Assembly: GCA_033439255.1 (NCBI GenBank)
Contig: CM065881.1
Coordinates: 1,240,001-1,304,000 of the forward strand
DNA from: Hericium rajendrae
Lineage: Eukaryota > Basidiomycota > Agaricomycetes > Russulales > Hericiaceae
DNA: 64,000 nucleotides
Direction of reading: 5' to 3'
Part shown: one piece after another, positions 1-10,216 of the stretch
Layout of the letters: every line of letters begins with the position of its first letter
Numbering within the stretch: the stretch's first letter is position 1
Program-made: the position numbers and the translations under genes
Notes under the pieces: model-generated
Seen by the model: only the letters and a program-made list of their open reading frames with translations
Databases searched by the model: none
What the model was told of the DNA's origin: nothing

Positions 1-54
1 AGCGGCGGCAACCAGCAACCATGCTGGAGGTTGTTCATTGTTCTCCTTGATCTG

Positions 55-256
55 CCTTGTGTATAAAATTGCCTTCCCTCTTCCTCACGACGACCACCTT
101 CCCCTACTCTGTCAGTCGTGGCCTGTGTTCACCCTCTCCCTCCTTTTGCTGTCAATCGTTTCTTCTGGTTTCACCACGCCCTACTGAAGAGTCTATACCC
201 ACGTCGTATACAAGGACCACCCACATACCACACTACTACACCCTACGGACTCCACA
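55..256 (+). promoter_or_regulatory. Core promoter and 5' leader of the GH16 gene
   Basis: A TATA-like TATAAAA lies at 62-68, about 190 bp before the chosen ATG at 257. The leader between them is pyrimidine-rich, as is common in fungal genes. Position and orientation fit the glucanase gene that follows; no start-site data support it. Confidence 0.4.
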
Positions 257-1553
257 ATGTTCCAATTACCAGCTGTCTTGCTCGCCTCGCTCCCGTTGAC
301 TGTCCTTGCTGGCAACGCGCACTCAGGATCACTCCGACACAGGCACGAGCAGCATGCACGTGCCCTGCACTCCCGTCAGTCGAAGACGTACGCGCTCGTG
401 GACGACTACAATGGGAAAAGCTTCTTAAAGTGAGCTGTCCTTTGACGTGTCGAGTGCGCGCTCTGACATGTTCGTTAAGTGAATCCCAGTGGAATTATTT
501 CACGGACAGCGATCCCACGCACGGTTTGGTCACCTACCAGTCGAAGAACGACGCGGCGGCGGCGGATCTTGCCTATGTCCAGCCTGACAATGTTTTCATT
601 CTTGCTGTCGATAACAAGACCCAACTATCCTCGGGCCAGAATCGCAAGTCGTACGTTCCTTTGTTCTTCGACGCGTCGCGTGGCATATTAAATTGTAAGT
701 TGTTCAGGACGCGTATCAGCTCCGTGAAGACGTATGACAGCGGTCTCTTTATCGCGGATTTCTGGGCAATGCCTGCTGGTTGTTCTATTTGGCCTGCGTG
801 GTGGACCGTAGGACCTGACTGGCCTCTCAATGGCGAGATCGATATCATTGAGGGTGCGTGTCTTGTTTGTGGCAGGGCCGGTACATATTCTGATGTGCCG
901 TATTGCAGGTGTCAACAATATGGGCACCGTGCGTCGCACATTTCGTTTGATGCATCATTCCTGCTCACACTCGGGATATGCAGAATCAATACACAGGGCA
1001 TGGCAGCGCTGGTTGCACGCTTAGCGCGGACGCCATTGAGAAGCCCATCAAACTCTTCACCGGCAACCTCGTCAACACGGCATGCGAGAGCAATGCCACC
1101 AGCAACGCTGGCTGCTCCTTCACCGACACCGACAACCGCTCGTTCGGGACCAACTTCAACAACGCTGGCGGAGGTGTCTTCGCCCATCTTGTCGACCAGG
1201 ACGGCATCAAGGTGTGGCACTTCGCGCGCACAGAAATCCCGCAGGACATCGAGGATGGCCAGCCCGATCCCACAAAGTGGGGCAACCCTGTCGCCAACAT
1301 TCCCGCCTCGGGCTGCAACCCGGCGGAGCACATCAAGAAGCATGTCCTGGTCATCAACACGACGCTGTGCGGTGACTGGGCTGGCGGCTCGTTCTCGTCT
1401 ATGGGCTGCCCTGGGACGTGCTCTGATTTCGTGGCAGACCCCAAGAACTTCGATAGTATGCTGGCTTTCGTAACTTGTTTCTATTCCTGTTTGCTCAACG
1501 ATCTCGCCTTAGATGCCCGCTGGGCCGTCAGGTCCATCAAGGTCTACGCCTAG
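257..1553 (+). CDS. Secreted GH16 endo-1,3(4)-beta-glucanase (laminarinase-like)
   Basis: Predicted extracellular glycoside hydrolase family 16 enzyme that would cleave beta-1,3/1,4-glucans of fungal or plant walls. Proposed exons: 257-429, 480-650, 708-853, 909-928, 984-1455, 1513-1553, giving about 340 residues. The ATG at 257 opens a signal peptide (MFQLPAVLLASLPLTVLA), and every intron is 50-57 bp with GT-AG ends. The catalytic motif is seen as GEIDIIEG (E-x-D-x-x-E), preceded by the family stretch GLFIADFWAMPAGCSIWPAW. CGDWAGG and a final SIKVY are also typical of fungal GH16 laminarinases. Length matches the usual 310-350 residues. The 20-bp exon is small, but it is needed to keep VNN..NQYTGHG in frame. 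It is upstream of unrelated genes and no operon-like context exists. Family assignment is firm; exact substrate is inferred. Confidence 0.93.
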
Positions 1554-2955
1554 ATGCGCTAGTCCGCGGCCAGTATCGTATACCCAGACTATACATCCGG
1601 ATTGACTTATGCCATTGACTGGCTATTTAACGGGACTTCTGCTAATGAACTTGTGCGCACGGGGTGCTCATACGATGAATATATTGAATAAGAGCTATGA
1701 AGATGATGTGGACGTGTATTGCCATGAGAGTCTAGCCTGTCGCTGCGCTGGTATACCGTGAGTGCTCCCCTGTCCCTGCGGCTTTAACAGATAGCATGCG
1801 GTCAGTACTTCTTCGCGCCGCTGCGAACGTCGGACAGGATGTTCGTTCCTCCATCATGACTCGGCAGCCGCCGGCGGGCAAGTCAAGATGGCGTGCTCCT
1901 CGAGATGCGCTGCGCGACACGCTCTCATCACGCATTCCAACACGCGCGGATTTAGATGGACACTTATCCACGTCGTCGACGTGCGGCGGCGGCGGAGAAA
2001 CTTCAATTTTGGCACGGACCCTCGAACAAGCTCGGGGAATCCCAGGTCTGTACACTGTGTTATATGGGGACCATCTGGCGGCCGCCTTCTTCGATGCCCG
2101 GCATGGAAGGCGTCTTCACTGATCGAACTGCTCAGCACCCGCGTCTGTCTGGATGCCGTTCGGATGTGTCGACATTTGAAGCACGTCCACTGTGAGCATT
2201 CCTTTTTACTTATGCGTCTTGTGCGTCATGTCTGCCGACCAAGCACGCGTTGCCACCAGCATTATCAAGGCATCGCCCGGCGATTGTTGGCGAAAAAACA
2301 CCGCAGTACACCATTCGTGCTCTGACGATCACTGAGCGACGTATGCAACCCTGCACAGGCGTCGCCCTAGTTTCGCCGAGGTTTCGCGCTTTGCGATAGC
2401 GTTGCCCCATGCATCTAGGCGGCCCAGGCAGCGAAGGATGCAGTCGCCGTCTCACAACCTCATGGCGCGACCAGACTCTGCAAATGGCCCCGGTTCCGCG
2501 CAGATCCACAGCTCAAATGGCGCACCGGGATCGGGACGCTTCTTGGCGTCGACCGAGCCCGTACGAGAATGCGCTGATGCTGAGGCCCTTCGAAGCGCGG
2601 CAACGCGGCATTGGCATAGGGTTGGGTTTATAAAAAGCCTCCGGGCTTTCCTGTGGATGACATCGTTTGGGCTTGGCGTTGACTAGAACGTTTCGTCGGT
2701 CAGAGCGCGTTCGGAGCAATAGCGGACAAGAATCGAGCGGAACTGAATGTTATCACGACCACGTCGAGGGTACGAAGCTAGAGATAATCCCTCCGAGATT
2801 CGAGAGAACTGATCGCTTCATTCAAGAGAAGGGGAATCCATAAACTCATTCATTCCAGAAATGCTTCTTGGACGCGATATAAGGTCGTGCGGTGTGCGCG
2901 GCATCTCTCATCCACTCGTCGCGCTATCGTGCAGGCACTTGGTTACTCACTCGTC
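1554..2955. other. Intergenic, no supported gene
   Basis: About 1.4 kb between the glucanase stop and the zinc-cluster gene. Open frames on both strands overlap one another and show no recognisable domain or splice pattern. A TATA-like TTTATAAAAAG occurs near 2627-2637, and a second TATAA at 2878-2882 fits the next gene better. The remainder shows nothing I can assign. Confidence 0.6.
2874..2955 (+). promoter_or_regulatory. TATA box and leader of the zinc-cluster gene
   Basis: GATATAAGG at 2876-2884 lies about 75 bp before the ATG at 2956. That distance leaves a short 5' leader, usual for a fungal TATA gene. Confidence 0.4.
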
Positions 2956-4444
2956 ATGTTCCAGCAGCAGCTTTCTCGACCGCTACCGAGCGCCGCAGCG
3001 CTCCTGTGGCCCAAAAGAGCCGTGAAGGTGCGTACTCGTCGCCAGGACGCGTCTCCCAGCCGCTCATCCCTCGAAACACAGGCATGCACGAGCTGCAGGT
3101 GAGCATCACGCCGCTGCCGTTCGGAAGCTATTCTGAAGCCCATTTCGGAAGACGCGACAAGATTCGCTGCGATGATGCAAGGTCAGTCAGCCTGCCGCAT
3201 GGCCCAAATCTCCGCCATGACGCGTCCGTGCACACTGACGCCGCTCCGCACCCCAGGCCCTGCAGCGGCTGCCGCAAGAAGGGGCTCTCCGAAGCGCAGT
3301 GCATCGACGGGTGCGAACGCTGTCGCCGCGCGCGCGTGCGCTGCGAGGGCGGCAATCCCTGCGCGCGCTGCACGCACCTGCACGTCGAGTGCTTCGACGA
3401 CCAGTCGACGCTCCACCTGCCGAAGCCCGCGGGGGCCGGCAGCGCCGCGGCGGGGAAGACGGGCGAGCGCGCGAAGCTCGCGTGCAGGAGCTGCCGCCGC
3501 GATAACAAAAAGGCACGTCGTCCCCGGCCTCGCCTCGAGGCGGCCGCTGAGCTGACGTATGGGGGCAGTGCGAGGACCAACGGCCGTGCGCGCGCTGTGT
3601 GGCGCGGTCGGAAGAGTGTGTGCATGTGGGCCGGGGCCCCAAACAGGTAAAGGTGCGGTGCCAGTTCTGTCGGGAGGGGAATCGGCGGTGTGAGGATGCG
3701 CGGCCGTGCAAGTTCTGCGTCGAGCGGGGCGGCCCATGCGTCGATCCTCCGCGTAAGGGCAAGGGCCATGGAACCCGGGTGAAAGCTGTAGGTCGCCATT
3801 GACTCTTTTTAAAACGTGCTCTTATTTTTATACCGCGCGAAGGCCTGTGTGAACTGCAGGTGATGCGTTAGTCTGTTCCGAATCCCGTTTGAGGCTGATG
3901 CTTCGTCATGTGCAGGCGGGACAAGGTCAGATGTGATGGTAGCAGGTTAGAAGCACAGCTAGCAATTGAGTTGTCACGGCTCACGCCCCTGGCCCCAGAC
4001 CTTGTGCGTCATGCCACAAGAGGGGTTTCCCATGCAGCGACAGACCGTCAAAAAGCTCGTCGCCGATTGACAGTCGCTCGTCCGTGGATTACGGTGCGGG
4101 AAGCAGCTCCGTGTCGCAGAATTCCCCAGCTGCGCGTAAGCGGTCGTCCTTCCACCATATGTTCAAGGTTCCTGACTCCCAGCCTCACAGACATGGAGTC
4201 TATACCGCCGAGCCCGGGTTCGATCCTGCCCCACTCGCCACCCTCGGGATCGGGACCGCTCCCCTTCCTGAGTTTACAGTCGTATCAGCAGCCACGATAT
4301 GCGGTGGACCCGTACGCACCTCCACAGCGCCACTCGTTCCAAAAGCCGGCAACTCTGCCGAGTTCAAGCTCGCTGACGGGCATGATGGAGAGCTTCGGAA
4401 AACTCTCGGCTGCCTTAGAATATCGCGACATGCGGCCGATGTAG
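2956..4444 (+). CDS. Protein with five tandem Zn2Cys6-type cysteine clusters
   Basis: Putative DNA-binding regulator. Proposed exons: 2956-3098, 3152-3181, 3257-3512, 3569-3778, 3843-3859, 3916-3945, 3999-4135, 4191-4444 (about 358 residues). Each cluster follows C-x2-C-x6-C-x5-C-x2-C-x6(9)-C: ACTSCRRDKIRCDDARPC..., CERCRRARVRCEGGNPC..., CRSCRRDNKKCEDQRPC..., CQFCREGNRRCEDARPC... and ACVNCRRDKVRCDGSRPC.... Clusters 1 and 5 are split by introns at the same codons with an identical 30-bp middle exon, which shows duplication inside the gene. The tail is Pro/Ser-rich and ends at 4444. One intron (3513-3568) must use a GC donor. If the intron 3779-3842 is retained, translation stops at 3802 after four clusters (220 residues). 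Typical Zn2Cys6 factors have one cluster and a fungal_trans domain; neither holds here. The cysteine pattern is certain; the single-gene model and regulatory role are inferred. Confidence 0.75.
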
Positions 4445-5437
4445 CGGACTTCGTCTCGCGGACTATTTGTGATCTGGACAGGTCTCTGCGGACCATGTCT
4501 CATTGGGATTTTCATCGATGTGTCCTTAGACTTGGATATTTTGCGCTGGGGGCATCGGATTCATTGGGACAAACGGCGTGATATTGTATAGATAACTCGA
4601 GACTTCTTCCTATTTGGGTTTTAAGTAGGTGTAAATGTGCTGTAGGGATACTCACAAACATATGGACACTGTCGATGACTGTCATTGTTTCACGTTGGTG
4701 CGGCCAGCAATAAATTCGACGAAGATGAGCGAAAATGAGGAAACAGAATGGGCGGGCCGGCTGCGGGCCGGCGATAATAGGACACTGCCACAAACACGTG
4801 CATCCTCAAATCGTCTTCCTGGCGACGCGAGGCGCGACTTGCAGAGCGCGTCCTCATCGCGACCGTCTGTCGTCGGGCAACGCTTGTTTTTTCCCTAGTG
4901 CTCGTCTGGTGCGACTTGTATGATGGAAGTTCCTCCGACACCGGAAAGGTGAGTGCGACTCTGACCTTCAACGAGGGTACAGAACGATGACATGCGGGCG
5001 CCCAGAAATAAGGCTAAGATCACGTATGCTGGAAGAACCAAGGTTAGAGTAAACCGCCATTTGCGAGTCCCCAGTATTCATCTAAGTCACGAATCAGAGA
5101 AACAAGGAGTCCATGAACAAGCCAGAGTACGTGCTTCGAATATTTCTAGGCAAATATCTGTTTAAGCGCCGTTATCCAGAGAAGGGTCTCCGGAACAAGA
5201 GAGTGCTGGAGGGGACAACAAGACGCAGAGCGCGTCTATGTCGCCACCTCCGAGTCCAAATAACAAACAGGTGTGGTCATAGCTTGTATCCAAATGTTTG
5301 GCTTTTGTGACCATTGTTCTCGGGCCTCATTGTTCCTGAAAACGCTATTGTAGTCCAAACACGATATAACAGACAAGCCGAATTCGTAAGTTGCCCTTTC
5401 TCCGTTTTGAAAGACGTCCGCTTACTACAGGTTTATC
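4445..5437. other. Intergenic, no supported gene
   Basis: Nearly 1 kb separating the zinc-cluster gene from the CxxC protein gene. Short open frames here lack ATG context, splice sites and similarity to anything I recognise. The last bases before 5438 (TTACTACAG at about 5422-5430) resemble a splice acceptor, so a 5' non-coding exon of the next gene may lie here. Confidence 0.5.
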
Positions 5438-6865
5438 ATGCTCCTCGTGCATCCTCCATCCATGTCGCACCATAGCTCCCGGCCTGCGGAAAATAAACCA
5501 TCCCAGAAACCTGCCAGCCACAGTGCACGCAAGTCCCTATCGTCGCTCTCCGACCTGAAAGGAACCCCCTCCCCCATGAAGCCCCCATCTTCCATCGGAC
5601 GGCCTTCCAAACTACCCTCAACAGGCCGATTCGAAACCCCCGACGTTGACCTCGATGATACGGTATCGATATCGGGGTCGGTTACGGGTTCTTCTAGGGC
5701 CCAGCGCAGGACCGAAGACGAGCGTCGGCAGTTCTTCGAGAGTCAGCCGGAGTGTCGCGAAGTCGAGCCGCACCGCGCGTTCTGCCTGGGCTGCAACGAG
5801 TGGGTAGCGCTCAATGCGAGTAGGACGTACTCCATGCGGCCGTGGTCGCTGCATCAGAAAGATTGCAAGAAGAAGGGAGGCCAGACAAAGCCGTAGGTCT
5901 CCTTTCTTGGTACTTTCGCGTCGATTGATCGTCCTGGTTCCAGGCCAAGTGTCTCGAATGTCTCGAAATCTCCGGAGAAGGAGGACGAAGCACAGAGCGA
6001 TGAAGACGATGGAACGTCTTCTATCGCGCGATCGGTCTCAGACCTTTCTAAGCGCAAGACAGAGGTTGAGCGACAGACGATTCTCGAGACGGATCCTCGC
6101 ACAGAGGAAGTGAGGCCGTACGAGGTGCTGTGCAAGACGTGCCAGAAGTGGATCAAGCTCGGCACCAAGCAGCGGTATGCTCTTGGGAACTGGAGGGGGC
6201 ATCAGAAGAGATGCTCGGGCTCGCTGTTGGTGCCCTGCTTTCTCCCTAGTCCGATCGTTGCTCACCTTAGGATTCACAGGCCGAGCAGCCGCATTGCGAC
6301 AGCGGAGAGGAAATTGAAGCTCGTCAACGACTCGGCGGCGAAACGCTTCACTGCGAAGAGCGTGGAATGCCGTGGGTGCGGTGTCACTGTCCAACTGGAG
6401 GGCGAAGAAGACTATAACCTAATCAAATGGGAGGAGCACAAAGCATCTTGCGCAAGGTTTGTCCCGGCTTCGTCCTTCGGCTTTGTTTTCCGGCTGCTGT
6501 CTGACCAGTCGAGTTCTAGCACTGTCAATGAGCCATCTACTCACTCCCCTGCTGCAAACTCTCTCGGTTCTCCCGAAGACAGTCCGCGTCGCTCCGAGAA
6601 GACGGCGGAGCGGCCGCCACCTTCTGTTGCGTCGACAGAAGCGACTGCTGTGGCTTCTGACGCGGCAGCATCGACGCAGCTCGGCCGGAAACGGGCTCGA
6701 GAGGAAGACGAGGGGACGACGAACGACGAGGAACGCCCGCGCACTCGCCCACGCACCGATTCGTACAAGCCGGCTAAGGCCATGACATGGCTTCTGGCTC
6801 CGTTCAAGAGCTTCATTCAAGGGTTCAAAGAGGGCATGCAGTCTTCTCCATCGACTTCTGCCTGA
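5438..6865 (+). CDS. Protein with three CxxC...HxxxxC putative zinc-binding repeats
   Basis: Unknown function. Proposed exons 5438-5892, 5944-6225, 6280-6456, 6520-6865 give about 419 residues; the last two introns are multiples of three and could be retained without breaking the frame. Three repeats share C-x2-C, an aromatic or aliphatic core, W-x2-H and x4-C: FCLGCNEWVAL...WSLHQKDC, LCKTCQKWIKL...WRGHQKRC and ECRGCGVTVQL...WEEHKASC. The N-terminal 90 residues are Ser/Pro-rich and the C-terminal part is Glu/Arg-rich with RKRAREEDE, a likely nuclear localisation signal. It probably acts in the nucleus, binding nucleic acid or protein through C2HC zinc sites; that is inference. The gene at 7428 carries one copy of the same repeat, so the two are related neighbours. 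A second in-frame Met lies at 5462. Confidence 0.7.
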
Positions 6866-7324
6866 GGTGTCAGTTACGATGTTGTGGTTCTTGTTCCTGT
6901 GACTTTGGCTTTGAATCAGCCTTTCTGTCAGCGAATCACGATGCACTTCGCATCATCTATCCACTCTTTCTTGCTTGATCGGCTACATATACCATGATGT
7001 ACACTCGTTGATAACTCTCTCTGTCTCTCCATCTATACATGTCCTATCTGCCCATACTCTCCTTGAATATATCTTCTTGTTTCCAGTCCCCAGCAATGGT
7101 GCGAGGTGGAGGGCGTGAGAGCAAGGGACGGGCAGTGCCGGGCGGTTACCTCGGTGTCCTCAGCTGTGACCCTACCTCCCCCCTACCCTCTTTGCCCCTG
7201 CCATCTTCCGCCTCTAATTACCACCCATGACTACCCCCTCAACATCTCGAGCGAGGCAGCGAGCCAAATCTCGCAGGGAGTGAGTTCATCTCAGCGGGAT
7301 GTCGAGATGTACATCTTTTGCTCA

Positions 7325-7427
7325 TTTCTGCGTATTTATAGCACTGCGTCTCGCCGTCTGCGCGGCCTTCCCCCGTCGGTATGTCAAGGCAGATTAAGTG
7401 GCTGCTTCTCTCGTCTGATTGCTCTCC
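7325..7427 (+). promoter_or_regulatory. TATA box of the second CxxC...HxxxxC gene
   Basis: TATTTATA at 7333-7340 is placed 87-95 bp before the ATG at 7428. The stretch 6866-7324 between the two related genes otherwise shows nothing I can assign. Confidence 0.35.
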
Positions 7428-8526
7428 ATGCCTCAGACCCAAGTAAAGCATCGAAGGAGCTCCAGGTGCGCTAGAACGTGCGAGACATGGCCTTCGCGCA
7501 CTAACCGGGTGCCTTGCGGCTCACGCGTTTTAGTGCAGGAGGGAGCGCGACAGCGCGCTCTCCGCCCGAGGCGAGCACAAGGTGCGCATCCCCAGGCATC
7601 GCGCACGCGTCGTCCGTCGTGCTGACGCTCCCCCAGTGCTGCTGAGCCCAGGACTCGGACGGTCGCCGAGATGTCGCGGGAGAAGAAGCTGCGAGACGAT
7701 CCCCTCGCGGAGGTCGTCAGTCCCCTGTTCGTCGACTGCCGGCGCTGCCTCAGCCGCATCAAGCTGTCTCCCAAAAGCTCATTCGACCTTTTTCATTGGC
7801 AAAAACATCGCGAGCGCTGCTTGAAGCGGTCGGCCGCCGTGATCAGGGGGATGCGGCAGGACGCGGGGGAACAGGTGGGTGCATCCACGTATCGACACTT
7901 TTTACTCACTTTGACACGCGTTTTTTCAGGTCTCTTCTTCCCCTCCGTCTACGCCCTCGTCTGTCAAACAATCGCCGAAGCGGCTCATTGCCGAGTCCCT
8001 CACACCACCCCTCACACCAGACGAGGACGAGGACGAAGGGGGAGACGAAGACAAAGACGAGAACGACGCATCCTCACACATAATCAAAGAGGAATCCCCC
8101 AGCCCCGCCCCGTCGCTCGCTGTAAATGTAAACGCGAAGCAGCACCATCCCGCCGCGTTGCTCTCCTCCCTCTCCGTCTTCCACGGCCCCGACCTCATCG
8201 CATTTGAAGGCTACCTGCACCGTTCACGGCGACGGTCCTCCCGCGCGCACTCGCCGCTCCTCTCACTCACGCCCGAGAGCTGGCAAGAGTGGTCCTGGGG
8301 CCAACTCAAGGCCGCAGTCTGGGTGCTCAAAGAATACCCGTCCGAGTCCAAACGCACTGCCGAGGACGGCGGGGACGACGCCATGGACGTGGACGTCGAG
8401 ATCGATGTGAGCGCGGACAAGGACGAGGACATGGACGCAGACGCGGACCTGCGCCTCGAGTACCCTGAACTCGAGGACGCGCCGTCCCCCGCCATCAAAG
8501 TTGAAGGCCCGACAGAGGAGGTGTAG
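7428..8526 (+). CDS. Acidic protein with one CxxC...HxxxxC putative zinc-binding repeat
   Basis: Unknown function. Proposed exons 7428-7465, 7534-7581, 7637-7874, 7930-8526 (about 306 residues); the phases agree across all junctions, which supports the short first two exons. The repeat DCRRCLSRIKL...WQKHRERC matches the three repeats of the gene at 5438. The middle is strongly acidic (runs of Asp/Glu near 8015-8070) and the C-terminus is again acidic with alternating Asp residues. A motif SWQEWSWGQLK sits near 8278-8310. The mix of a small C2HC site and acidic tracts suggests a chromatin-associated or transcriptional protein, but I do not recognise the family. It ends 558 bp from the converging minus-strand gene at 9084. 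Confidence 0.65.
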
Positions 8527-9083
8527 TGCGTCTAGATCTCTTGATCTGCTGCACCTAGTCTCTGCGTATGGCCGTTGTAATCTGCTGTTGTCTGTCCGTC
8601 TGCTGTTGGCTCTGCATCTGCTGTTCCGCCCCATCTCCCCTTATCTGCTAACAGGATCCCGTACAATAGATTGCATATAATCCGGCATACACATACATCG
8701 TTACGCGCAAACGCAAATCCAAGTGTGCTCTAGTCTCATTCCAATCCACGCATCCTCGCTCTCTTACATCGCTCGCGGCATCTTGTGTACTTTACATACT
8801 CTGCAGCTCCAACGGTTGCCGACTCGACGATGGTGTACGTGTATCATACATCTTGGGCGGGTCTGTCCACTGTGCATAAAAATACTGAATTCTGTCATTC
8901 CAACATCGCGCTTTCGTAGTTTGGATCGCATCCATGGGAAAGGTATGGGATAGCACCATTAAGATTACCATAAAATCTGAAGATTAGTTGCAGGGATCTG
9001 CATCTGCATTCAAGTTTCCCGGCTAACTAGTATGCCTATGGACGTCTGAGCTATAGTCCAACCCTCCTCGTATTTGCAGGGCA
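8527..9083. other. Convergent intergenic region
   Basis: Lies between the 3' ends of a plus-strand and a minus-strand gene, so it should hold both polyadenylation regions. It is pyrimidine-rich and AT-rich in places; I see no gene. Confidence 0.5.
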
Positions 9084-10216
9084 TTATGCACGCCCCATCT
9101 GAAGCTCGTGCCATTCCCAACCCGGAGGCAGATTCATATATCGGAATCGCTCTCGTTCTTGCAGATGCCTTCCTTCCAACGCATTGGACTCATAATCGAA
9201 CTGCGGATCTGGCGAGTGACGCGGATCCGTCAGCCAGGTGCCATGCTCCGCCGCGTAGGGTGTCACAGACGTAGAAGACCCATCATCTAGATCGTCGTCT
9301 TCCTGTCCGTACTCCGACTCGCGCCCTTCAAAGGGCCTGGATAGAGTCTCATAGCGGTGCTGGGGTGAGATTGTGTGCCAGGTCTCTCGTATCTCGTGGA
9401 TGGTGTGGTGGACCTCGTGAATTGTGGTTTTATGTTCTTGGCCAGGGCATTGGACGAAAGACTGGGCCCTAAAGGGTGTAACCTGATCGTCGCGAAACCT
9501 CAAGGAATTCGGCAAAGCTTGGGCATGGCCATGATGGAAAGGCTGCATATAACGATGTAGCTTCAGTCGCTTGCCAGACGGACAGGAGAAATCAGCCGAC
9601 CGGATAGTGACCCAACTCGCGTCGGTGCATCTCTTCAACTTCCTCGCGAGCTGGGTTGATCGGAGGCTGTTCGCGATCGCGCGTCAAACGCGCCCTCATC
9701 GTCGTTCGGAGATCGCGCAGGATGTCGAGGTTCGCCAGAAAGACTTCAGAGTCGAAATCGGACGTTGTTTGGACTTCGTCATGAAGCTCCCTCATCAATT
9801 GCTCGGTGTCCAGCCTCATGCCCGGATGGCGCATTTCCCATCCTCTGCGCTGCAGGAGATCGAGCTGGATGATCTTTTGAGCTAACTTGCCAGTCGAGAG
9901 AAAGTCGAAGATCTCTTGGTCCGGTTGGTGCTACAATATGACGGGGCGAGCGAGGCGCCAATGATAAGTCAAGCGCTCTCAGCTCGGCATGAGTGAATAA
10001 CTCACTACAACAGGACGCGGTATATATGAAGGACACGGGCTCTCGTCGATTTCGGCGGGCTGCCGGTTGAGATGATACCAGGTACGAGGCATTTGGACGG
10101 ATTGCTAGGCGGGAAGAAGAATGAGTTGGGATGCCTAGGCGTCCCCAAGCTGAGAGACGATGACGGCCAAGACTCACATCGTTAGTGATGGGCATGTGGG
10201 TCCACGACTCTGGCAT
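9084..10216 (-). CDS. Stand-alone RHPG-module protein (adaptor-like, no caspase domain)
   Basis: Proposed exons on the minus strand: 10216-10178, 10104-10009, 9930-9640, 9569-9084 (about 303 residues). The first three junctions keep phase 0 as in the related gene at 13090; the 9639-9570 intron (GTTGAA donor) is the least certain. The module WEMRHPGMRLDTEQLMRELHDE is the same one that precedes the caspase fold in the genes at 34827, 41131 and 15352, including the flanking predicted helices. Here it is followed by a hydrophilic tail (IHEVHHTIHEIRETWH, then an Asp-rich stretch) and no SGHG or CHSGG motif. A TATA-like ATAAATAC lies on this strand at 10298-10291. It could be an adaptor or decoy partner of the clustered caspase-like proteins; that is inference from the shared module and location. 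Confidence 0.6.

Noticed and set aside
573-1444. Long minus-strand open frames across the glucanase gene
   Set aside because: They mirror the high-GC coding exons of the GH16 gene and have no domain or splice logic of their own.
1796-2325. Overlapping open frames on both strands
   Set aside because: No domain, no ATG context, no similarity to neighbours; typical GC-rich chance frames.
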